Source: Neobacillus sp. Marseille-Q6967
GTDB taxonomy: Bacteria; Bacillota; Bacilli; Bacillales; Cytobacillaceae
Assembly (NCBI RefSeq): GCF_946151075.1
Contig: NZ_OX267715.1
Location: 2,891,881 to 2,955,880 of the forward strand
Direction of reading: 5' to 3'
Length of the DNA: 64,000 nt
Made by a program: the position numbers and the translations under genes
Shown here: in pieces, positions 52,127 to 60,092 of the stretch
Numbering within the stretch: the first letter of the stretch is position 1
Layout of the letters: every line of letters begins with the position of its first letter
The notes under the pieces: generated by a model
Databases searched by the model: none
The model's input: the letters and a program-made list of their open reading frames with translations, nothing else
What the model was told of the DNA's origin: nothing

Positions 52127-52618
52127 ATGTCTAAAGACAGCTCATTTGATATTGTATCCAAAGTGGACTTTTCCGAAGTTACCAATGCCATTACACAAAC
52201 CATGAAAGAAATTTCCACACGTTATGACTTTAAAGGCAGTAAAAGTGAAGTAACACTTGATAAAGAGGAGCTAGTTCTTGTATCAGATGATGAATATAAG
52301 ATGGATCAGCTTAAAGATGTGTTACTAAGTAAAATGATTAAAAGAGGAATTCCAATTAAAAACCTCGACTATGGAAAAATTGAAAAGGCATCCGGTGGAA
52401 CTATCCGTCAAAGAGCAAAACTTGTCCAAGGCATTGATAAAGAAAATGCAAAAAAAATAAACACTATCATAAAAAACAGTGGTGTAAAGGTAAAAAGTCA
52501 GGTCCAGGACGATCAGGTACGCGTAAGTGGTAAGAATCGTGATGATTTACAGAAAATTATTTCACTCGTTCGGGAAGCGGACCTTACTGTTGACGTTCAA
52601 TTCATCAATTATAGATAA
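52127..52618 (+). CDS. yitK: YajQ-family nucleotide-binding protein YitK
   Basis: A 163-residue UPF0234/YajQ protein. SFDIVSKVDFSEVTNAI at the N-terminus, STRYDFKGSK near 31-40 and a C-terminal LREADLTVDVQFINYR-type ending are characteristic. Members bind nucleotides and, in Xanthomonas, c-di-GMP; binding here is untested. TTGGAGG precedes the ATG. Notable because a c-di-GMP riboswitch occurs 7 kb away. Confidence 0.93.
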   Translation: MSKDSSFDIVSKVDFSEVTNAITQTMKEISTRYDFKGSKSEVTLDKEELVLVSDDEYKMDQLKDVLLSKMIKRGIPIKNLDYGKIEKASGGTIRQRAKLVQGIDKENAKKINTIIKNSGVKVKSQVQDDQVRVSGKNRDDLQKIISLVREADLTVDVQFINYR

Positions 52619-52622
52619 TTAG

Positions 52623-52657
52623 CAGGTGAAAAGAATTTAATTCTTTTCACCTTTTTA
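52623..52657 (+). terminator. terminator after yitK
   Basis: AGGTGAAAAGAA / TTCTTTTCACCT stem followed by TTTTTATTA. Confidence 0.85.
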
Positions 52658-52663
52658 TTATGT

Positions 52664-52735
52664 CTGTTTAACTAGCCTGTTGATTTCTGCTCCAATCAAC
52701 ATTGGATAAAACACAATGCTTATTAAATTATTAAT
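52664..52735 (-). repeat. partial copy of the GGCTATGTTAAA element
   Basis: On the minus strand TTGATTGGAGCAGAAATCAA and CAGGCTAGTTAAACAG correspond to the right half of the element at 35142-35220. The left end is degenerate. Confidence 0.55.
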
Positions 52736-52741
52736 ATTTTT

Positions 52742-52767
52742 GTTTGTTTGCCTCAAACTATGGGTAT
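52742..52767 (+). promoter_or_regulatory. sigma-B type promoter of the short-chain dehydrogenase
   Basis: GTTTGT (52742-52747), 14 bases, GGGTAT (52762-52767): close to the sigma-B consensus GTTTAA-N12-15-GGGTAT, 23 bases before the ATG. Confidence 0.7.
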
Positions 52768-52790
52768 GTAAAATAGGGGAGGTAATTGTT

Positions 52791-53657
52791 ATGACAAACA
52801 ACCAGCAAAAAAAAGCGTTTCCGCCTCAGCATCAAAATCGACAGCCTGGCATTGAAAGCGAAATGAATCCTCTTCCGATTTCAGTGGATCCTCACTATAA
52901 AAGTGCAGGAAAACTAACTGGAAAAACGGTGATTATTACTGGAGGAGACAGCGGGATTGGCAAATCTGTTTCCCTTTATTTTGCAAAAGAAGGCGCTGAT
53001 ATAGCCATTGTTTACTTGAATGAAGACCAGGATGCTGAAGAAACAAAATCATTAATTGAAAACGAAGGTCGAAAATGCCTTCTCTTTGCCGGTGACATTG
53101 GCCATGAAGAATTTTGTAAAGAGATCGTTAGTAAGACAATTGGTGAATTTGGCAAGGTTGATATCTTAGTCAATAATGCAGCTGAGCAGCATCCGCAAAA
53201 AAGCTTATTAGATATAACGTCTGATCAGCTTGAAAAAACGTTCCGAACCAATATTTTTTCCTATTTTTATATGACAAAAATGGTACTGCCTCATCTAAAA
53301 AAAGGAGCAGCTATTATCAATACTGCCTCGATTACAGCATACGAAGGAAATGAACAATTATTAGATTATTCGTCGACAAAAGGAGCCATAGTCACCTTTA
53401 CTCGTTCGCTGGCAAAATCACTTGCTTCTCAAGGAATTCGTGTGAATGGCGTTGCACCTGGACCAATTTGGACTCCACTCATTCCATCCACCTTCCCTGA
53501 AGACCAAGTTGCAACATTCGGTACCAATACACCAATGGGACGAGCTGGCCAGCCCTTTGAGCTTGCTCCAGCCTATGTATACCTAGCCTCTGATGATTCC
53601 ACCTATGTAAGCGGGCAGATTCTGCATGTTAATGGCGGAACAATCGTAAATGGTTAA
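52791..53657 (+). CDS. general-stress type short-chain dehydrogenase (YhdF/YdaD-like)
   Basis: A 288-residue SDR. A Pro/Gln-rich N-terminal extension of about 40 residues is followed by the NAD(P) motif TGGDSGIGK near 51-58, then NNAAEQH near 131. The catalytic Ser is in NTASITAYEG and YSSTK provides the Tyr/Lys pair. This long SDR group includes B. subtilis general stress proteins (GSP39). ATG at 52791 has GGGGAGG upstream. A sigma-B type promoter directly precedes it, which fits stress induction. Substrate unknown. Confidence 0.85.
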   Translation: MTNNQQKKAFPPQHQNRQPGIESEMNPLPISVDPHYKSAGKLTGKTVIITGGDSGIGKSVSLYFAKEGADIAIVYLNEDQDAEETKSLIENEGRKCLLFAGDIGHEEFCKEIVSKTIGEFGKVDILVNNAAEQHPQKSLLDITSDQLEKTFRTNIFSYFYMTKMVLPHLKKGAAIINTASITAYEGNEQLLDYSSTKGAIVTFTRSLAKSLASQGIRVNGVAPGPIWTPLIPSTFPEDQVATFGTNTPMGRAGQPFELAPAYVYLASDDSTYVSGQILHVNGGTIVNG

Positions 53658-53658
53658 A

Positions 53659-53710
53659 AGGGTCCAGGCTTTTGTATTCCTCAATACAAAAGCCTGGACC
53701 CTAGCATTTT
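53659..53710 (+). terminator. long perfect hairpin after the dehydrogenase gene
   Basis: A 20-bp perfect stem AGGGTCCAGGCTTTTGTATT (53659-53678) with its complement at 53683-53702, loop CCTC. It is followed by AGCATTTTTTTA. Confidence 0.85.
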
Positions 53711-53711
53711 T

Positions 53712-55193
53712 TTATCCTCTTTGTTTGCTTCTTTTAATAATCACAGCCAGGAAAATAATAAATAATAGCACGACTAAAGCTGTTGTACCAACTAAAGGCA
53801 GATTCACTCCCGATTGGCTGGCTAAGACATAGATTTCTGCTTCATCGCGGTCAATGATGATGCTATATTTGTCGTCATTACTTGTTACTAGGTCACCTGC
53901 TAATAATCCTCTTAGCTCTTTCCCCGCCACTATTTGCTGATGATTTAGAGCAACAGTTTGAGATTTACTTGTATTATTAATCGCAATAATCGCGGTTTCT
54001 CCTTCGTAAACCCGTTTATAGACGAACATTCCATCTTTTTCATAAAGCAATTCCATCGTCCCCCTCGTTAACGAAGGAAGCTGATTTCTAAGTTCTCCAA
54101 GCTTTGTTATATATTCTATTAATTCCTTTTCCGTCCTAAAATTCATTGGTCCAAGGTTATCCGGAATTTCTCCTCCATTAAGAGCAATTTCACTTCCGTA
54201 AAAAACAAAGGGAATTCCGGGTGTGGAATAACTGTAGGTTAATGCTGTCTTCCAACGAGACCCCGGAAATTGGCGTTTTTCAACAATATCACTTGTAAAT
54301 CTTGTTGTATATTCATTATCAAAAAAATTCGCAGCTATTCCTTGAACATTTTTCTCTTCACCCATCGATTGATCGGTCGCAGCGAACATATTTCTTAAAA
54401 GGTTACTATGCTGATAATCCATGATGCTATCAATCCCAGCCTCTATATAATCCTGGGTATCAACGTTCTTATCAGCAGGAACACCTAATAAGAAAAATTC
54501 AGCTTTCTCTCTTTTAACTTCTGTTGCGAAATCAGTCCAAAAATCAATTGGCACATCATTTACCTCTGGGAGGCTGTAACCGTCAATATCTGTATTTTTT
54601 ATCCACCATTTGGCGGCATCTATTAAATACATCTTAACCTCAGGGTTCTCCTGATTTAGGTCAGGCAGCTCATTTCCCCAAGGCTGCTCAGTATTCTCTT
54701 TATTACCTGTGATGAACCAATCTGCCTTAGTTGAGTCATTAACCCAAGGATGTTCTTGCGAAACGTTATTGGCAGCGAAATCAATCATGACCTTCATTCC
54801 ACGTTGATGTGCTTCATTAACAAGCTTTTTAAACGTTTTGATTGATCCGAAATGTTCCTCTGGTTTATAATGATTCGTCACCCAATATCCATGATAGCCG
54901 CCGGGAGAATTTTCAAAAATGGAAGTCAAGCGTATAGCGGTAAAACCCATATCTTTTAGGTAATCTAACTTATTAATAATACCTTGAAAGTCTCCTCCAT
55001 TATAAGCTAAAGGATCTAACGTATTAACAGTAAAATCATTTTCCGTGTTCCCATTATTAAAGCGATCCACCATAATGGAATACACCGTTTCATCCTGCCA
55101 TAAGCGGTTCGTTTTTTCTATCTCTGCCTGTGCAGGTACAGCAGAAACGATGATTGAAAAAATTAAAATGAGTGTAATAAAGGTTTTTTTCAT
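53712..55193 (-). CDS. membrane-anchored GH13 (alpha-amylase-like) protein with lost catalytic residues
   Basis: A 493-residue protein. Signal peptide 1-23 (AQA cleavage site), a GH13 barrel (about 30-400), a C-terminal beta domain, a membrane helix (about 464-487) and a basic tail SKQRG. The fold motifs are clear (IMVDRFNNG, YHGYWVTN, DFAANN), but the three catalytic positions are changed. The region II nucleophile Asp is P209 (DGYSLPE), the region III Glu is V238 (LLGVPA) and the region IV Asp is Y295 (DNEYTTRF). The region II Arg is S207. It is probably non-hydrolytic, perhaps a carbohydrate-binding surface protein. Convergent with the dehydrogenase gene. Confidence 0.85.
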   Translation of the reverse strand: MKKTFITLILIFSIIVSAVPAQAEIEKTNRLWQDETVYSIMVDRFNNGNTENDFTVNTLDPLAYNGGDFQGIINKLDYLKDMGFTAIRLTSIFENSPGGYHGYWVTNHYKPEEHFGSIKTFKKLVNEAHQRGMKVMIDFAANNVSQEHPWVNDSTKADWFITGNKENTEQPWGNELPDLNQENPEVKMYLIDAAKWWIKNTDIDGYSLPEVNDVPIDFWTDFATEVKREKAEFFLLGVPADKNVDTQDYIEAGIDSIMDYQHSNLLRNMFAATDQSMGEEKNVQGIAANFFDNEYTTRFTSDIVEKRQFPGSRWKTALTYSYSTPGIPFVFYGSEIALNGGEIPDNLGPMNFRTEKELIEYITKLGELRNQLPSLTRGTMELLYEKDGMFVYKRVYEGETAIIAINNTSKSQTVALNHQQIVAGKELRGLLAGDLVTSNDDKYSIIIDRDEAEIYVLASQSGVNLPLVGTTALVVLLFIIFLAVIIKRSKQRG

Positions 55194-55265
55194 GTTTCTT
55201 CCCCTTCCTTACACTCATTTTAATCGAATATAGTTTTGATTCCAAATTTAATCTTCTTCAGAAGA

Positions 55266-57113
55266 CTAATTTACTATGTTAATATTATAATCTTTAAACC
55301 AGATGTGAAGCTGAACGAAATAAGCCAGCAATTGCGGGCCAGTCATTAACTGCCCAAACCAAGGTTCTTTGAATGAATTACCGCCTGTTTCGACTAAATC
55401 AACTAGCAATTGCCGATCAAACAATTCGTATAAGACAGATGATTTATCCGCTAGGATTTCCTCCATCCATTTCTGTACAGCCAAAGTATACTCTGGGTTA
55501 TGAGTTTTTGGGTATGGGCTCTTTTTCCGATAAAGGACTTCTTCAGGGAGGATGCCTTCAAACGCCTTTCTTAAGAGGCCTTTTTCTCTGTTTCCATACA
55601 TTTTCATATCCCATGGAATATTCCACACATATTCAACAAGTCGGTGATCCGCAAATGGCACCCTGACTTCCAAGCTTGCTCCCATACTCATCCGGTCTTT
55701 ACGGTCAAGCAGTGTTGTCATAAAGTGGGTCATATTAATATAAAACAATTCCCGCCGCTTAGATTCTTCCAAACTTTCTCCCTCTAGTTTAGGAGTTTCT
55801 GCGATTGCTTGATTATACTTTTCTATTGCATATTCTTTTAAGTTTAATTTTTGCTGCCAATCCTCTCTTAATAACCGGTTTCGTTCGTTTACAGATCGCA
55901 TCCATGGAAATCCCGGTCTTTCCAGGTCTTGTTTCCGATGGAACCATGGATAACCGCCAAATATCTCATCCGCACATTCACCAGAAAGACTAACGACAAA
56001 GTCCTTTTTAATTTCCTTACAAAACCAAAGCAAGGAGGAATCTACATCCGCCATTCCAGGGAAATCACGAACATGAACAGCTTCTGTTAAATCTTTCACT
56101 AATTGCTGTTGAGAAATAGTCTTAAAGTGGTGGTTTGTTGAAAACTCTTTTGAAATAATATTAATAAACGCTTCATCTGAATTTGGCTGAAATTCATTTG
56201 CTTTGAAAAACTTATCGTTTCCTTCATAATCAATGCTGTACGTATGAAGTTGACCTTTTCCTTGATCCTTAAATCCCTTTGCTGCAATTGCCGTAATAAT
56301 ACTCGAATCTAAGCCTCCTGACAGGAAGGTTGATAGTGGGACATCAGAAACCAGCTGTCTGGTTACAGCATCTGTAACTAAAAAACGGACCTTTTCAGCC
56401 GTTTCTTCTACCGTATCTTTATGCTCACTGCTTTTCACATTCCAGTACCGCCATACTTTCAAGCCATTTTTCGAAAAAGTTAATGCATGGCCTGGCCTTA
56501 ATTCTTTAATCCCTTTAAAAATACCTGACCCTGGTGACCTGGATGGTCCTAAACCAAATATTTCAGCAAGACCTTCACGATCCAATTCTGTTTTCATTTC
56601 GGGATTCGCCAATATTGCCTTAACTTCTGAAGCAAACACCAATCCTTTATGCAGTTCAGTAAAAAACAATGGTTTTACCCCTAAACGATCCCGTCCAATA
56701 AAGAGTTGTTGTTTCTGCTGATCCCAAATCGCAAACGCATATATACCGTTCAGATGATTTACACACTCTTCCGCCCATTCTATATAGGCAGTTAACAGAA
56801 CTTCTGTATCAGAATGACCTTTAAAAGAATATCCTTTAGTAAGGAGAACTTTGCGGATATCTTCAGTATTGTACAATTCACCGTTATAACAGATGGTGTA
56901 TTGGTTCCCTTCCTTTTGTTTTGTCATCGGCTGTCTTCCCCCTTCAGGGTCAACAACAATCAGCCGCTTATGACCAAAACCAACATTCGATTGCAGCCAT
57001 AGGTTGGTTTCATCTGGACCCCTTTTAGAAAGGCAGTTTGCCATTCTTACAAATGTTTCTCGCTCATTTCTTAAATCTTTTGTGAAATCAATCCAGCCTG
57101 ATACCCCGCACAT
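55266..57113 (-). CDS. asnO: glutamine-hydrolysing asparagine synthetase AsnO
   Basis: A 615-residue class B enzyme making Asn from Asp, ATP and Gln. Cys2 (MCGVSGW) is the glutaminase nucleophile of the N-terminal Ntn domain (about 2-190). The PP-loop SGGLDSS is at 265-271 in the synthetase domain. In B. subtilis the yisN-linked paralogue is asnO, which is needed for sporulation; length and neighbourhood agree. A 19-bp near-palindrome CCAGTATCTAGAATACTGG (57132-57150) lies in its leader just before the ribosome site. Confidence 0.93.
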   Translation of the reverse strand: MCGVSGWIDFTKDLRNERETFVRMANCLSKRGPDETNLWLQSNVGFGHKRLIVVDPEGGRQPMTKQKEGNQYTICYNGELYNTEDIRKVLLTKGYSFKGHSDTEVLLTAYIEWAEECVNHLNGIYAFAIWDQQKQQLFIGRDRLGVKPLFFTELHKGLVFASEVKAILANPEMKTELDREGLAEIFGLGPSRSPGSGIFKGIKELRPGHALTFSKNGLKVWRYWNVKSSEHKDTVEETAEKVRFLVTDAVTRQLVSDVPLSTFLSGGLDSSIITAIAAKGFKDQGKGQLHTYSIDYEGNDKFFKANEFQPNSDEAFINIISKEFSTNHHFKTISQQQLVKDLTEAVHVRDFPGMADVDSSLLWFCKEIKKDFVVSLSGECADEIFGGYPWFHRKQDLERPGFPWMRSVNERNRLLREDWQQKLNLKEYAIEKYNQAIAETPKLEGESLEESKRRELFYINMTHFMTTLLDRKDRMSMGASLEVRVPFADHRLVEYVWNIPWDMKMYGNREKGLLRKAFEGILPEEVLYRKKSPYPKTHNPEYTLAVQKWMEEILADKSSVLYELFDRQLLVDLVETGGNSFKEPWFGQLMTGPQLLAYFVQLHIWFKDYNINIVN

Positions 57114-57283
57114 AATTTAAATCTCCTTTCACCAGTATCTAGAATACTGGATGTTCATTACATGCTTTTATACTATTCAGCCCAGAAAAATTGGTAAATT
57201 GTCCAATTTAAAGATAAACAAGTTATAAAATTAATCAAAGATGTCTACAAAGGAAATGAAAGTATTTGGCACGGAGGTTAAAC

Positions 57284-57847
57284 ATGAATCGACAGCAAAG
57301 AATGAAACTATATGATTTTCAACTGCGCGCCTTTAATGAAGGAACAGTTGAACAAATTAATGATCAATGGATATTTTTTGATGAGGAAACAGAAGAAGCA
57401 GCAATGCTGGATGATTTCCTCCACCAGGAGATTGAAATATTTCGTTTGAATAGATGGAAGAAAGGGATTCTAATCGAATCAGGGAAGATACGGAGCGGTT
57501 CTGAAACAATTATGCTTCGTGATCATGATTCAATACGAATCCGCAAGCATTTAATTTACTCGCTGGAAAGGTTATTAGAAGGTATAAATGACGATGCTTT
57601 CTTTCAATTTGTTACCACGTTAAATTCACTTGATTTTTCAATTTACGATTGTATCTATTGTTATAACCATCTCTCGTTTTTGACAGACGACACTCGAAAA
57701 GACGGGGTCAATTTTATTGTATTTGATAATCAAGAACAAATCTGTAATGTCCAGCATCACTTTTGTTACTATGAAAAAGTAAATGACCGGTTTGAATTTA
57801 CCTTAAACACAGGAAAACGCCTAGTAATTGAAAAAATCATTTCATAA
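57284..57847 (+). CDS. yisN: DUF2777 protein YisN, function unknown
   Basis: A 187-residue soluble protein recognised as YisN (DUF2777) from MNRQQRMKLYDFQLRAFNEG and its place beside asnO and yisL. No catalytic motif or membrane segment is apparent; a Cys/Tyr-rich stretch YDCIYCYNHLSF lies near 127-138. ATG at 57284 follows GGAGG by six bases. Divergent from asnO with 170 bp between. Confidence 0.8.
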   Translation: MNRQQRMKLYDFQLRAFNEGTVEQINDQWIFFDEETEEAAMLDDFLHQEIEIFRLNRWKKGILIESGKIRSGSETIMLRDHDSIRIRKHLIYSLERLLEGINDDAFFQFVTTLNSLDFSIYDCIYCYNHLSFLTDDTRKDGVNFIVFDNQEQICNVQHHFCYYEKVNDRFEFTLNTGKRLVIEKIIS

Positions 57848-57852
57848 AAAAT

Positions 57853-57883
57853 AAAAAGCTGCCCGATTTGAGCAGCTTTTTGT
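57853..57883. terminator. bidirectional terminator between yisN and yisL
   Basis: AAAAAGCTGC / GCAGCTTTTT stem with loop CCGATTTGA. Confidence 0.85.
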
Positions 57884-58239
57884 TATGGATTCATAAATGA
57901 CATTGGCAATGAAAAACCTAAATATAAAACTAGTGCAAATGCGATTGCAAACTGAATCCAAAAAACATTTGTCTTCTTATTATTAGCTGTACGGGATATG
58001 ATCATTTCAAATAATCCAATTACCCAAATACCAACAGCTGCTTTTAAAATATACATTAAATCGATGTTATAGACTTGTGTCAGCATCATTACACCTGTTG
58101 CAATAATCAATAGGTATAACACCCTTAAAATCATCTGAACAATTTTTGCCCCTTTAGCTTTACCACCTTTAATTAAAAACAGGGCAACAACAAATAAAAT
58201 GACAGCTAATACCCATGCTGTAATGTGGCCGTGAATCAT
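57883..58239 (-). CDS. yisL: UPF0344 membrane protein YisL (DUF1516)
   Basis: A 118-residue protein of four membrane segments (about 5-22, 34-53, 61-80, 93-112) with a basic loop KGGKAKG after the first. It matches YisL in size, topology and position. Function unknown. GGAGGAAC precedes the ATG. Confidence 0.82.
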   Translation of the reverse strand: MIHGHITAWVLAVILFVVALFLIKGGKAKGAKIVQMILRVLYLLIIATGVMMLTQVYNIDLMYILKAAVGIWVIGLFEMIISRTANNKKTNVFWIQFAIAFALVLYLGFSLPMSFMNP

Positions 58240-58351
58240 CCATGTTCCTCCTTATTTAAACATCATTCGACAATATGATACCACAGCCATGGTCAAAATA
58301 CTAAGTTTAAATAAGGCAGAATTCGCAATAAACCTGTTCTACCATAACCCA

Positions 58352-59401
58352 TTAAACCTTTAATAAGTTATCGAAGTTTGGAAGTATACCAGTTGGTACC
58401 AGGCTTCCAATAATTTTCCCATCGGCATTAATCCCCGTCTGCTTAAATGTAAAAATATCTTGAAGAACAATATCATTTCCTTCTAAACTTTTTACTTCCG
58501 TTATATTAGTAATCTTCCTTGACCCATCTATTAGTCTTGATTGTTGTATGATAACATCGACAGCCACGGGTACCTGTATACTAGCTGTTCCTAATGGTAA
58601 TTCCGCCTCTTCTGACAACAGTGCTGTTTTCAACCGATTAATCATGTCTCGCGGACAATGGGAATGTCCTGCTGCAAGGACAGCTTGTTTACCGGTTTTA
58701 ATTGTAGTAAGAACCCTTTGTGTGTCACCATCGAACACTTCGTCAACGACAATAGGTTCCCGTTTCATTCCAAAAGAGTTTTTGACTAGTTTAGAAAGAA
58801 CCCTAAGTGTCGTTGTTTTTCCAGAACCTATTCCACCTGTCACAAAAATGTTGAGACCAGCCTTTATACATTCCTCGAGGAAAACAGCTATTTCCTCTGT
58901 AATCGTTCCTAATTTTATTAAATCCTGTAATTGAAGCTGTTTTTTGGCGGCTTTCCTAATTGTCAATGTTGGTCCAGTGACAGATAAAGGAGGAATAATG
59001 GCAGTAAAGCGAGATCCATCATTTAATTTGACATTTACCAATGGGTTATTGCTGTCCATTCTATGTCCTAATTTCTCAACAATTTTTTCTATCATAGACA
59101 AAACCTGTCCATTATCACGTAAATTAACCGAGGATAACTCTACTTTTCCCTTTCGTTCACAAAACACCTGATTAGGACCATTTACCATCACTTCCGTAAC
59201 ATCCTCATCTAATAGAAGCGGCATGATAGGTCCAAAGTCTGCAATATCCGTTAAGGAATTTATTAAACCCTTTTGCTGGTTCATTTTCAGTACTTTTGTC
59301 TGCTCTTTTTTCCGAACTTTTACTTTTTTTTCCTTCATTACTACCGGTTTTTCGAGCATGGATGAGATTGGTTGATAATTCGTTAGATTCATTACTTTCA
59401 A
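58352..59401 (-). CDS. orphan CpaF/TadA-like secretion ATPase lacking the Asp-box segment
   Basis: A 349-residue type II/IV secretion ATPase of the CpaF subfamily. The N-terminal domain is about 40-155 (MPLLLDEDVTEVMVNGPNQV, GSRFTAIIPP). Walker A GGIGSGKT is near 189-196, a Walker-B-like EPIVVDEV near 215-222 and a His-box-like AGHSHCPRD near 245-253. CpaF proteins normally have an Asp box (IEDxxEL) and about 40 more residues between Walker A and B; these are missing. No other tad/pilus gene is nearby. The TTG at 59401 is taken as start, eight bases after GGAGG. A c-di-GMP riboswitch leads the transcript. Confidence 0.8.
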   Translation of the reverse strand: MKVMNLTNYQPISSMLEKPVVMKEKKVKVRKKEQTKVLKMNQQKGLINSLTDIADFGPIMPLLLDEDVTEVMVNGPNQVFCERKGKVELSSVNLRDNGQVLSMIEKIVEKLGHRMDSNNPLVNVKLNDGSRFTAIIPPLSVTGPTLTIRKAAKKQLQLQDLIKLGTITEEIAVFLEECIKAGLNIFVTGGIGSGKTTTLRVLSKLVKNSFGMKREPIVVDEVFDGDTQRVLTTIKTGKQAVLAAGHSHCPRDMINRLKTALLSEEAELPLGTASIQVPVAVDVIIQQSRLIDGSRKITNITEVKSLEGNDIVLQDIFTFKQTGINADGKIIGSLVPTGILPNFDNLLKV

Positions 59402-59417
59402 CGATTCCACCTCCGTT

Positions 59418-59456
59418 AAATAGAAATAACCCCACCTATGACCGAAAGGCGGGGTT
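59418..59456 (-). terminator. leader terminator between the c-di-GMP aptamer and the CpaF-like gene
   Basis: AACCCCGCC / GGTGGGGTT stem (one wobble) with an 11-base loop, followed by ATTTCTATTT on the minus strand. It is the likely expression platform or part of it; the U tract is imperfect. Confidence 0.65.
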
Positions 59457-59473
59457 AACTGACATAGACATCC

Positions 59474-59509
59474 CTATGATTCAATAAAGCTATTAATCAT
59501 AGAAGACAT
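59474..59509 (-). CDS. possible 11-residue leader peptide downstream of the riboswitch
   Basis: ATG to TAG encodes MSSMINSFIES. GGGAG lies eight bases before the ATG, better spaced than for many genes here. That ribosome site touches the 3' strand of the aptamer P1 helix. It could be a translated leader that couples ligand binding to the terminator, or chance. Confidence 0.35.
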   Translation of the reverse strand: MSSMINSFIES

Positions 59510-59521
59510 ATGAAAAACTCC

Positions 59522-59623
59522 CTGATCTTTCGGTAACTGGCTGGCATAGTGCATGATGTTCACCTTAGCCCCTGTAGCTTTGCGTCACTGATTTTCATCA
59601 GTTTTGCCATTATCGAGATTCAG
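59522..59623 (-). ncRNA. c-di-GMP-I (GEMM-I) riboswitch aptamer
   Basis: On the minus strand the conserved GEMM-I order is present: GGCAAA, helix ACTGAT-GAAA-ATCAGT with a GNRA loop, GACGCAAAGC, CAGGGGCTAAGG, then TGCCAGCCAGTTACCG. The closing helix P1 is supported by CTGA-TCT-CG-TAA pairing with TTA-CG-AGA-TCAG. It points toward the CpaF-like ATPase gene, about 120 bases downstream, with a hairpin terminator in between. This family binds cyclic di-GMP. The 423-bp region between the CpaF-like gene and gerPA holds this leader plus the divergent gerP promoter. Confidence 0.9.
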
Positions 59624-59794
59624 TGTTTTTATTAACGAACTGATCTCTTACAACCATCATAAATCCTTTTCCCCTGTTATAATATCCTACTAAAATACTA
59701 TTTACGATAAAATAATAGGTAATTAGAACTATAACCATTCATTTATCTTATTGGGAAAATTTTTACCAATCATAAAAGATTGGGCGAATGAATC

Positions 59795-59821
59795 ACATTA
59801 CCAAAACCCCTACATACGATA
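59795..59821 (+). promoter_or_regulatory. sigma-K type promoter of gerPA
   Basis: AC at 59795-59796, 16 bases, CATACGATA (59813-59821) matches the sigma-K consensus AC-N16-17-CATANNNTA, 30 bases before gerPA. Known gerP operons are expressed in the late mother cell. Confidence 0.75.
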
Positions 59822-59851
59822 TTTAGAGAAAACATGAAAAGGGTGTTGACT

Positions 59852-60076
59852 ATGCCTGCGATTGTGGGAGTTGCACAGGTCATTTCACTTGGCAACAGTT
59901 CCGTTTTTCATATTGGTGATGTATACAAAATAATGCCGTTCTCTTCCGCAAAGACTTTCTCCGGTGCTGGTTCCTTTAATACAGGGGAAAGTTTAAACGT
60001 CCATAACAAAAACTTAAGCAATACGAACACTTATGATTCAGATGTTATTGACCAAGGAAATTTCCTTAATGCTTAA
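59852..60076 (+). CDS. gerPA: spore germination protein GerPA
   Basis: A 74-residue coat-associated protein starting MPAIVGVAQVISLGNSSVFH, with GAGSFNTGESLN near 40-52 and the ending VIDQGNFLNA. The gerP products let nutrient germinants pass the spore coat. ATG at 59852 gives the family N-terminus; codons upstream of it are in frame but lack family sequence. It is a paralogue of gerPF. First gene of gerPABCDEF. Confidence 0.92.
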   Translation: MPAIVGVAQVISLGNSSVFHIGDVYKIMPFSSAKTFSGAGSFNTGESLNVHNKNLSNTNTYDSDVIDQGNFLNA

Positions 60077-60092
60077 GGAACAGGTGGTTTGT

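Noticed and set aside
60033..60092. Longer N-terminus for gerPB starting inside gerPA
   Set aside because: It has no ribosome site and the family N-terminus MNFYIQQS begins at 60093 behind CAGGTGG.
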